In this document: in pieces, positions 1-7,249 of the stretch
How positions within the stretch are numbered: position 1 is the stretch's first letter
How the letters are laid out: every line of letters begins with the position of its first letter
Assembly: GCA_963775695.1 (NCBI GenBank)
Contig: CAVZJU010000015.1
Span: forward strand, 1 to 64,000
Source of the DNA: DATBLE01 sp963775695
GTDB lineage: Bacteria; Actinomycetota; Thermoleophilia; Gaiellales; Gaiellaceae
Length of the DNA stretch: 64,000 nucleotides
Direction of reading: 5' to 3'
Position numbers and translations under genes: made by a program
The notes under the pieces: model-generated
Told to the model about the DNA's origin: nothing
The model's database searches: none
Seen by the model: only the letters and a program-made list of their open reading frames with translations

Positions 1-2006
1 GCCTGACTGGCCTGTTGTTGCTCGCCGGGTGCCGTTTTAAACAAGCAACGGTGCAAAGCGCGTCGAATGAGATCCCGCGTCTGCGTCCGCTCAACGTCGT
101 GGTCGTCACTGTCAACACGCTCCGGCCCGACCACCTCCGCTGCTATGGATATCCGAACATCGAAACCCCATCCATCGACAGCATCGCCGGCCGCGGCGTT
201 CTGTTCGAAAACGCAGTCACCCAAACCCCGTTGACGCCTCCCTCACACGCCAGCATCTTCACTGGACAAAATCCAAACGTCCACAAGGTTCGCAACACGG
301 GCGGCTTTGTCCTGCAGTCTTCGTCGCATCCCCTGGCACGAATTCTTCACGAGCAGGGCTGGGAGACCGCGGCCTTCGTCGGATCGGCCGTGCTGAAGAA
401 GGTGTTCGGGTTCAACAATGGCTTCGACGTGTACGACGACGAGATGCCGATCCCGGGCAAGCGCAGCGAGTTCCGCGAGGATCCGGAACGAAAGGCCTCC
501 GTAGTAGTGGACCGCGCCATTCAATGGTTGAACGGGCGATCGTCGCAGAAACCATTCCTGCTATGGGTGCACGTCTACGATCCCACATCCCTTACACCCC
601 TCCCGCCGAATTCGCACAGAAGTACAAGGGCCGCCCCTACGATGGCGAGATTGCCTATGCCGATCAGCAGTTGGGGCGGCTGTTCGATGCCGTGGCTCAA
701 AAATCTCCGGCGGATAAGACCGTCATCGCGGTGCTATCGGACCACGGTGAAAGCCTGGGCGAGCACGGCGAGCACACCCATGGCGTTTTCATTTACGATT
801 CGACGATGCGCATTGTATTCGTGATGGCGGGCCCGAGCATTCCCCCGGCACCCGGATCGCGCAGCAGGCCCGCAGCATCGACTTTCTTCCCACGCTACTC
901 GACGTGATGGGCGGACACGCGCCCACCTATGTACAGGGCTTAAGCCTTGTACCGCTGTTCTCGGGTAAACCTGCGGCAACGGAAGTTTCCTATGGGGAGA
1001 CTCTCTACCCGAAGATGAATATGAACTGGGCGGAGCTCCGGTCCATTCGCACGAATCAGTGGAAGTATATCCGCGCGCCGAAGCCCGAGCTATACGACCT
1101 CACTTCCGACCCGCACGAGACCAACAACGTCATCCGCCAGCACGCGCCGGAGGTCAGCAGGTTCGAAGCGCAGTTGAACCACATTATCTCGCCCGACGGC
1201 AAGAACGACCGAGAAGGTGGCCACGGACATGGTGGACGAGCGCGTGATGGACCAACTGAAATCGCTCGGCTACTTGTCCGGCGCCGGCGGCCGTACCTAT
1301 GAGTTAACCGGAATGGGTCCGGATCCCAAAGACAAGGTCCAGGTTTTGGAGCTCATCGACGAGGCCGAGAGCGGGCAGACCAGCCTTCCTGAAAGCAAGC
1401 GGATTGCCTTGTTGCAGCAGGCTCTCGCGCTGGATCCGCAGAATCCGTCTCTGTACTATCAACTCGGCGGCCGGTTCGAGAAGAACGGGCGCTACGAGGA
1501 TTCACTCGCGCTGTACCGGAAGGCGCTCGCCACGGGCATCGACAGCGGACGCCTGCGTTCGCGCATCGCTGATCTCCTGCTGCGCAAAGGGCAGAAGGAT
1601 GAGGCAATTGTCGAGTATGAGAAGGCCGCGCAGTTCAATCCGGCGGATCTGGACAGCCAGAACAATCTGGCTACGGCGTACCTCGAAAAGGGGCGTGTGG
1701 CCGACGCCGAACGAGTATTCCGCTGGATTCTCACGAATGACAACGATCGCGCCGCGGCGCAAAACGGGATGGGGCTGGTGTCGATTCAAAAACAGGATCC
1801 GAAGGCCGCGCGGGGCTACTTCGAGCGTGCGGTCCAACTCGATCCCGACTTGATAGAGGCGCAGATGAATCTCGGCATTCTCTACGAAATGGCGGGCGAC
1901 CGTGCGCGTGCGCGGGCGAGTTTCGAGACCTTCCTGGGAGGCGTCGCCCGCCCAATACGGGCACATTATCCCGCGGGTTCGGCAGGAACTCGCGAAGTTG
2001 CAATAG
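1..2006 (+). pseudogene. Sulfatase-like lipoprotein with C-terminal TPR repeats, 5'-partial and frameshifted
   Basis: The gene enters from the left edge: reading from base 3 gives LTGLLLLAGC, a lipoprotein signal ending in a lipobox. An alkaline-phosphatase/sulfatase-superfamily domain follows, with TLRPDHL near the start, the TPPSHASIFTG substrate loop and the SDHGESLGEHG metal motif. After it come TPR repeats (about 1330-1930). The frame changes near 578, 848, 1214 and 1936, and the protein is continuous across each change, so each is a single-base indel, mostly in C or G runs. The usual CxPSR sulfatase nucleophile position is Thr (TPPSH), and the first metal Asp (DTLR) is Asn (NTLR), so sulfatase activity is doubtful. 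The true stop after the last shift is TAG at 2004-2006. Such sulfatase-TPR fusions are common in Acidobacteriota. Real decay and sequencing error cannot be separated here. Confidence 0.75.
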
Positions 2007-2010
2007 GCCG

Positions 2011-2934
2011 ATGTTATTCGCCGCCGTCGCATTTCAATTCCTGATTGCGCAATCGGTGCAGATTCCGCATGCTTGCGATGCCGTGCAGTCCGCCACCCTG
2101 GCCAGTGAAGCCCGGCAGGCAGCATCTGCGCGGAATTTTCCGATGGCAGCGCTGCAGTTTCGCGCTGCCTACGATGCGGCCCGCAAAACGGCGGATTCCT
2201 GCTCGAAACCGCCAATGCGCTATTCATGGCACGCCGTTTTGCCGACGCCAAGACCGCCTCTGATGAGATACTGGCCGGCGATCCAGCCAACGCAGCGGCT
2301 CTGAAAATCAAGGGCAATGCGGAGTATTTCCTGGGCGCGTTCGACCAGGCGATCAGCACCTTCGTTACGCTGCTCGACCGCCACCCCGCGGACGAAGACG
2401 GCGCCTATATGTTGGGACGTATCTATTATCAGGAGGGCCGTACCGAACAGGCCATCGGGCAGTTTGAGCGAGTGTTGAAGCTGAATCCGCGCGCGTACAA
2501 AGCGTGGGATAACCTTGGGCTGTGCTGGCAGGCGAGCGGCGATCCCGATAAGGCCGTGAAGTATTTCCTGCAGGCGATCCAGATCGCCGACAAGGACAAT
2601 CCCGGAGTACGATTGGGCCTATGCGAACCTGGCAGACCTTCTGTTGAAGATGGGTGACGCCGAGCACGCCTACGACGCCGCGGCGAAGGCGGCCAATCGA
2701 AATCCGATTTCAGCTCGGAACTTCTACATCGGGGCGAAGGCGTTGGAGAGACTGCGGAAGGACGACCTGTGTCTGAACTGGCTGCAGCGCGCTGTCGCGC
2801 TCGATCCGAATTACTCCGAACCGCAGTATCTGCTGTCGCGTGTCTACCATCGGCTGGGCCAGCAGGAGAAGGCCGAAGAGGCGCGGAAGAAGTTTGAAGA
2901 GTTGAAGGCCAAGGAAACCTCCAAGCGGCGTTAG
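2011..2934 (+). pseudogene. TPR-repeat protein, frameshifted
   Basis: Begins 4 bases after the preceding stop with a hydrophobic N-terminus (MLFAAVAFQFLIAQS), which looks like a signal peptide. It continues as a run of TPR helices, for example YMLGRIYYQEGRTEQAIGQF and LSRVYHRLGQQEKAEEAR. Two indels break it, near 2197 and 2606. In both cases the missing residues (LLETANALFMARR and YDWAYANLADLLLKMG) are recovered in the next frame. The stop at 2932-2934 directly abuts the ATG of the next gene, so the three genes form one transcription unit. It is probably a periplasmic or lipoprotein-linked scaffold; no enzymatic domain is visible. Family assignment is secure, specific role unknown. Confidence 0.7.
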
Positions 2935-3660
2935 ATGCCTCATTTGAACCGGCGATATTTCCTCGGCAGTCTGGCGGGTGTGGGTCTTGCCGCCGCGCTT
3001 GCACGCGCTGAGCCGAGGCTGCCGGTTTTCAAAGACATCACCGCGGCATCCGGCATCGATTTCCAGTGCAACGGCAGCCCGACTTCCGAGAAGTACCTCA
3101 TCGAGACCATGCCCGGCGGCGTCGCCATGTTCGATTACGACGGCGATGGGCGCCTCGATTTATATTTCGTGAACGGCGCCAAACTGGACGATCCCATGCC
3201 GGCGGGCCAGTTACCCGATAAGTCGGATCCAAAGTTCTGGAACCGGCTCTATCACAACAATGGCGACGGCACCTTCACCGATGTGACGCGCAAGGCCGGT
3301 GTGCAAGGACACTCCTACGGGATGGGTGTGGCCGCGGGGACTACGACAACGACGGACGTCCCGACCTCTACGTCACCAATTTCGGACGAAACATCCTCTA
3401 CCACAACAATGGTGACGGAACCTTTACCGACGTGGCCGCAAAAGCCGGTGTCGCGGGCGGAGGCTGGTCGTCGAGCGCGTGTTTCGTCGATTATGACCGG
3501 GACGGATGGCTCGATCTGATCGTCAGCCGTTATCTTGAGTGGGATTTCGAAAAGAACATCTGGTGTGGTCCGCACGAGCCCGGGCAGCGCGGATACTGTC
3601 ACCCGGCCACCTTCAAGACGATCTCTCACCTGGTCTATCGCAACAACCGCGACGGCACCA
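2935..3660 (+). pseudogene. FG-GAP/VCBS (CRTAC-type) repeat protein, 3'-truncated and frameshifted
   Basis: Starts with a twin-arginine-like or Sec signal (MPHLNRRYFLGSLAGVGLAA), followed by FKDITAASGI and calcium-binding FG-GAP blades: FDYDGDGRLDLYFVNG, then YDNDGRPDLYVTN, then VDYDRDGWLDLIVSRY. This is the CRTAC/UnbV-type layout that often neighbours TPR proteins in Acidobacteriota. A base is missing in the G run near 3337 (GDYDNDG is recovered one frame on). The homology stops abruptly inside a blade at YRNNRDGT (about 3658), where FTDV would be expected. What follows belongs to the opposite-strand operon. The gene therefore lacks its C-terminal half (the ASPIC/UnbV domain) because of the junction, not because of a stop codon. 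Confidence 0.75.
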
Positions 3661-3665
3661 ATGCC
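3655..3665. other. Abrupt junction between two unrelated genomic segments
   Basis: To the left a plus-strand FG-GAP gene is cut mid-repeat. To the right a minus-strand membrane-protein gene, translationally coupled to apbE, is cut after 18 codons. Both breaks fall at about 3659. No inverted repeat, transposase or tRNA lies at the point. The left segment is visibly less GC-rich and carries many single-base indels, while the right segment looks actinobacterial. This is most simply an assembly or library chimera. Recombination is the alternative. Confidence 0.7.
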
Positions 3666-3712
3666 CGCGCCACGTACCAGGCGACCGGAACGTGTGCGAG
3701 GAAGGCGTTCAT
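3660..3712 (-). pseudogene. 5' fragment of a membrane protein, possibly ferric-reductase-like
   Basis: The apbE stop overlaps an ATG (ATGA at 3712-3709) that opens MNAFLAHVPVAWYVARAL before the sequence changes character. A short N-terminus followed by WYVARA matches how ferric-reductase-like transmembrane (MsrQ-type) proteins begin, and these are frequent partners of ApbE and FMN-binding proteins. Only 18 codons remain, so the family call is tentative. The stop-start coupling to apbE and the absence of the rest of the gene are directly visible. Confidence 0.4.
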
Positions 3713-4665
3713 GCTCCTACCCGCAGGCGGAGCATCGGTTGCAGCAGCGGCAAGGTACCGAGCTCGAGCGGAGCGTCGTCGATCGGCACGACGAGGGCGG
3801 CGAGTTCGGGCCGGGCCGCGAGCAGGTCGCGTGAGTCGTTCGAGCTCGAGATCGCGAGCGCGGTGGCGTACGCCTCGACTTCGCCCCCCTCCGGCCCGGT
3901 AACCGTCACCGACAGCGGCCCGACCGACGCGGGCGCGCCGGTCGTGGGGTCGATCAGGTGATGGAGCGAACGGTTTGGCCCGAATCGGCGGCGGTCGCGC
4001 CCGGAGGTGGCGACGCTGCCGCGTTCGAGCCCGAGCATGCAGAGCTGCTCGCCGGGCCGGCGGGGGTCGGCGACGGCGACGCGCCAGGGCCCGCCGTCGG
4101 GGGTCGATCCCCGCAGGGCGATGTCGCCTCCCAGGTCGACGAGTCCGCCGGGCAGTTCCGGCCACGCCGTCTCCATGGCATCCAGGGCGCGCGTCGCAGA
4201 CAGGCCCTTGCCGATACCGCCGAGATCGACGTTGGCGCCCTCGGCCACGCATGCGCGGCTTTCCTCGACGTCGACCTCGACGCGTGCGCCCGCGCGCCAA
4301 CCCGGCGCGGTGTGGGGCGCCCGCGGCTGGAGCTCAGCGAACGTGCGGTCGTAGCCGGCGGCGACCAGCGCCGGGAGCACGGTCGGGTCGAACCTGCCGT
4401 CGGTCTCGTCGCGCAGGCGCACCGCCTGCGCGAGCGCCTGGACGAGGCGCTCGTCCACGTCGACCCACGATCCGGAGGCGGCGTTGAGCCGAGAGAGGTC
4501 GCTGGCGAGGTCGAAGCGGGAGAGAGCCCGCTCGCAGCGGTCAACCTCTGCGCGAGCGGCTGCAAGGGCCCGTCGCGCGCGACGGGCGTCCGCCGGGGCG
4601 GCGGTCACTCCGGCCACACAACTCGTCCCCATCGCCGTGAACTGCTCGGTCAGGAGCACTCTCAT
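3709..4665 (-). CDS. apbE: FAD:protein FMN transferase (ApbE family)
   Basis: This 318-residue protein has the usual ApbE length. It transfers FMN from FAD to a Thr of target proteins, using magnesium. Family motifs are present in order: TEQFTAMGT at the N-terminus, ETDGRFDPTV (about 85-95), NVDLGGIGKG (about 145-155), LVDLGGDIALRG, SVATSGRDRR and HLIDPTTGAPA. No lipobox is seen, so it may act in the cytoplasm. The start ATG overlaps the stop of the 91-residue gene upstream (ATGA), and its own stop overlaps the next start, so it sits inside a tightly coupled operon. The expected flavinylated partner (an FMN-binding-domain protein) is not visible. It may have been on the DNA lost at the 3660 junction. 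Confidence 0.9.
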   Translation of the reverse strand: MRVLLTEQFTAMGTSCVAGVTAAPADARRARRALAAARAEVDRCERALSRFDLASDLSRLNAASGSWVDVDERLVQALAQAVRLRDETDGRFDPTVLPALVAAGYDRTFAELQPRAPHTAPGWRAGARVEVDVEESRACVAEGANVDLGGIGKGLSATRALDAMETAWPELPGGLVDLGGDIALRGSTPDGGPWRVAVADPRRPGEQLCMLGLERGSVATSGRDRRRFGPNRSLHHLIDPTTGAPASVGPLSVTVTGPEGGEVEAYATALAISSSNDSRDLLAARPELAALVVPIDDAPLELGTLPLLQPMLRLRVGA

Positions 4666-4937
4666 CCGCCCAGCACCGTCCCGGCCGGCGAACCGATCGC
4701 GGGCGCCGCAGCCGCGGCGGTGCCGCCGCCGGCGGCCGGCGAGGTCTGCGTTGTCGCGTGCGCCGATACCACTTGAGGGACGACGACCACGTGGGAGACG
4801 CCGTTGCGGCCGGTGATGACCATCCGGGTGGGCACGACCTGGGCCTGGGGTGTCGCCGGCGGGCGCGTCCAGGCGAGGAAGCCGACGATCGCGACGATCG
4901 CCCAGACGGTGACGATTGTCGCCCATGCCCGGCGCAT
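4662..4937 (-). CDS. Small single-span membrane protein in the apbE operon
   Basis: A 91-residue protein with one N-terminal membrane segment (TIVTVWAIVAIVGFLAW, about 7-23), then a short extracytoplasmic domain containing RMVITGRNGVSHVVVVPQVV and an Ala/Gly/Pro-rich tail. It overlaps apbE by 4 bases downstream and shares one base with the stop of the gene upstream, so it is translationally coupled to both. No family is recognised. Context suggests a role with the flavinylation or membrane redox partner of ApbE. Confidence 0.65.
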   Translation of the reverse strand: MRRAWATIVTVWAIVAIVGFLAWTRPPATPQAQVVPTRMVITGRNGVSHVVVVPQVVSAHATTQTSPAAGGGTAAAAAPAIGSPAGTVLGG

Positions 4938-5113
4938 CAGTCGTCCCTCCAGGTCTGGGCAGGCGCCGGCGCCTGCGCGACCTGCGCGGCGACTGCGGGC
5001 GCACCGGCTGAGGCGGTCGGTCGATGGTCGAAGCCGGCGACGGCGACGACGGCGGTGAAGACGGTCACGGTCAGCGCGCCGGCGAGTGCGAGAGCCTGCC
5101 TGCGACTCGTCAT
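4937..5113 (-). CDS. Small secreted or membrane-anchored protein, first gene of the apbE operon
   Basis: A 58-residue protein starting MTSRRQALALAGALTV, with a hydrophobic segment (about 8-26) resembling a signal anchor, then an Ala/Pro-rich tail. The chosen ATG at 5113 has a strong ribosome-binding site (AGGAAAGG, spacing about 7). A longer start 24 bases upstream lacks one. The stop overlaps the next start by one base. No family is recognised. Together with the 91-residue protein it forms a pair of tiny membrane proteins ahead of apbE. Confidence 0.6.
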   Translation of the reverse strand: MTSRRQALALAGALTVTVFTAVVAVAGFDHRPTASAGAPAVAAQVAQAPAPAQTWRDD

Positions 5114-5284
5114 CGGTTGTCCTTTCCTGGGGGTCATGTCTCCCCTCGTTATACGACCGAGCCGGTTAGGGCCGGGCTACACATCTGCCAGGATTCGGAC
5201 AGGCCCGGTCCAGGACTCGGTAAAGGCGGCCGGAAAACGATGTCTGCCGCCCGGCGACGGGGGCCAGGGCGGTGGCCTGGGAGA

Positions 5285-6219
5285 CTTAAGGTCTATCCCG
5301 TTTGGAGGGACCTGCGCGTTGACGGCGAAGCCTTCTTCGTCATCGACGAGGGAGGCGACGATGGGTCTTGTGGTCAGGGACGATGGCTGGCGGATCCCGG
5401 ACTGGCTGTGGGAGCGGATGGAGCCGTTGCTGCCGGCGCCGCCGCCGCACCCGTTGGGTTGTCACCGGCCGCGGGTGCCGAACCGTGATGCGATGGACGC
5501 GATCCTGCTGGTGCTGCGTACAGGGATGCAGTGGAACGCGCTGAATGCGACCGGGGTGTGTTCGTCCTCGGCGGCGCACCGGCGCTTTCAGGAATGGGAG
5601 CGGGTCGGCGTCTTCCACGAGTTCTGGCGGCAAGGGCTCCTGGACTACGACCAGGTGGTCGGGATCGACTGGGCCTGGCTCGCCTGCGACGGGGCGATGA
5701 CCAAAGCGCCGCTGGGTGGGCCGAAGACCGGCCCCAATCCCACTGACAGAGCTAAAAAAGGGCGAAGCGGTCGGTCCTCAGCGAAGGCAAGGGAGTCCCG
5801 GTCGGGCTCGAGCACGAGGGCGCCAACCGCAACGACCACAAGCTGCTGAAGGGCACGCTCGACTCGATCCCGATCGCGCGGCCCGAGCCGACCGCGGAGC
5901 AGCCGCAGGGGATCTCCCTCGACCGCGCCTACGACAACGCCGACTCGCGCGAACTCGTCGACGAGTACGGGCTCACCCCGCACATCCGCAGCCGCGGCGA
6001 AGAGATCGACCTCAAGGCGAGCCGCCCCGGCTGGCGCGCCCGCCGCTGGGTCGTCGAAGCCTGCCACTCATGGCTCAACCGCAACCGCGCGATCCTGATC
6101 CGCTGGTCGAAGAAAGACGAGAACCACCTCGCCCTGCTCCAACTCGCCAGCGGCCTGATCGCCTTCAAGAAAGCCCACGCCGCACGACTCGCCCTCGCCC
6201 AAGCGGGATAGACCCTTAG
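5285..6219 (+). mobile_element. IS5-family insertion sequence
   Basis: Imperfect terminal inverted repeats bound the element. The left end around 5289-5303 (GGTCTATCCCGTTT) and the right end around 6201-6215 (AAGCGGGATAGACC) match over about 14 bases with one mismatch. Each end is flanked by TTA, suggesting a TTA or YTAR target duplication. The interior is one transposase in two frames. The right repeat includes the transposase stop codon. Its length of about 0.93 kb is normal for this group. Confidence 0.8.
5361..6211 (+). CDS. IS5-family transposase, two frames joined by a probable -1 shift
   Basis: The first frame (from ATG 5361) encodes the N-terminal half: DWLWERMEPLLP, then LLVLRTGMQWNAL, and GIDWAWLACDGAM with the first catalytic Asp. 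In the second frame (to TAG 6209-6211) come GANRNDHKLL, SLDRAYDN with the second Asp, and the RRWVVEACHSWLNRNR helix with the catalytic Glu. The frames meet at an A6G run (5754-5760), and a -1 slip there gives a continuous protein. In the second frame a TAA lies just before the run (5753-5755), so that half cannot begin upstream. IS5-group elements are known to use this kind of slippage. A simple deletion is the alternative. Confidence 0.8.
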
Positions 6220-6709
6220 TTCCAAGTCTGCAACGGCCTACGAATCCCACGACCCGGACGCGCGAACGCCCCGGCGAGGGATGGCTCTCCGGCTGCCGCT
6301 CCCGCTGGTGCGCGGCGCCACTTTGCCGTGGAGAACGACTCGAATTGCAGGCCTTTCCCAGAGCGAGCCCGCACGTTCCCAAACCGCGTGCGCAAGTTCG
6401 ATTCTTGCCGGGGGCATCTGCTTGATCAGGCGAGGTCCTTTGTCATGGAGACCTTTCGTCGGGCACCTCGCTTGTACTCCGCGCCGACTGAGCGTCCGCT
6501 CACCTGGCGTTGTCCTGTCGATCTTCCCGGGAAAGCCGTATCGGCAGTGCGCCAGGGCGTTCCCGTCCCTCGACAGGTCTTGGTCAGAAGCGCATCGGGT
6601 CGACGCCGCGGCAGCGGAGGCAGCGGGTGAAGCGCCGCGTAACTCCTGATGGGCTGACGTTTGCAGGAAGCGCTCGAACGGCCGGCGCCTTCATTCCGGC
6701 AGGACGAGC
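6220..6709. other. Gene-free stretch with one tRNA-3'-end-like repeat
   Basis: No open frame here has a plausible start, ribosome-binding site or recognisable domain. The only structured element is the T-arm-like sequence at 6372-6416. The stretch between the IS element and the truncated SDR gene looks like degraded accessory DNA. Confidence 0.5.
6372..6416 (+). repeat. tRNA 3'-end-like direct repeat, copy 1
   Basis: Contains GCAAG-TTCGATT-CTTGC, a 5-bp stem with a 7-base loop carrying TTCGA, as in a tRNA T-arm. It is followed by CGGGGGCA, which resembles a 3' acceptor strand. No matching 5' acceptor half or anticodon arm can be folded upstream, so it is not a complete tRNA. A closely similar 44-base copy lies at 10536-10579 in the same orientation. 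Such tRNA 3' fragments are typical of integrase attachment sites. Confidence 0.5.
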
Positions 6710-7249
6710 GTGCGCAGTAGGGTCTCGTTCATTGAGCTGACGGGCCGCAATGCGCTCGTTACCGGTGTCAGTCGTCGTGCTGGGATCGGCTACGCGATCA
6801 CGCGGCGGCTGCTCGATGCGGGGGCGGCCGTGTTCATCCATGGCTGGACGCCGCACGATGCGACGCAGCGTTGGGGCGCCGAACCGGGAGGTACCGAGGC
6901 GATCGCCGCGGAACTGGCCGTGCCCTTCCTCGAGGCGGACTTCGCGGATGCCGAGGCACCGGAGCACGTGGTCGCGGCCGCCGCCGACGCGCTCGGGTCA
7001 CTCGACATCCTCGTCGTCAACCATGCCCGCAGCGGCCACGGGCGGCTCGACGAGTTGACCGCGGCGGAGGTCGACGCCTTCCTGCACGAGAACGTCCGCG
7101 CCTCGCTGCTGCTCGTGCGTGCGTTCGCTGCCCGCCATGACGACTCGCGCGACAGTGGGCGGGTGCTACTGATGACTTCCGGCCAGCACCTGGCGCCGAT
7201 GGCGCGCGAGGTGGCTAGCGGGTCCTTCTCTATGAAACGCGCTCTTTAG
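6710..7249 (+). pseudogene. SDR-family oxidoreductase, 3'-truncated
   Basis: The 179 residues show an SDR Rossmann start (ALVTGVSRRAGIGYAI), an NxA-type motif (LDILVVNHAR, about 100-109) and the beta-5 catalytic Ser region (VLLMTSGQHLAP, near 155-166). The homology stops where the YxxxK active site should follow, and the frame then ends in unrelated residues. A full SDR would be about 250 residues, so the catalytic Tyr and Lys are missing. The break, at about 7212, is 35 bases from the end of the convergent GH65 gene. The GTG start at 6710 is the most plausible. Probably a remnant left when the GH65 cassette arrived. Confidence 0.7.

Noticed and set aside
6330..6420. A complete tRNA gene
   Set aside because: Only a T-arm-like stem-loop and acceptor-like end are present. 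No 5' acceptor strand, D-arm or anticodon arm pairs upstream.
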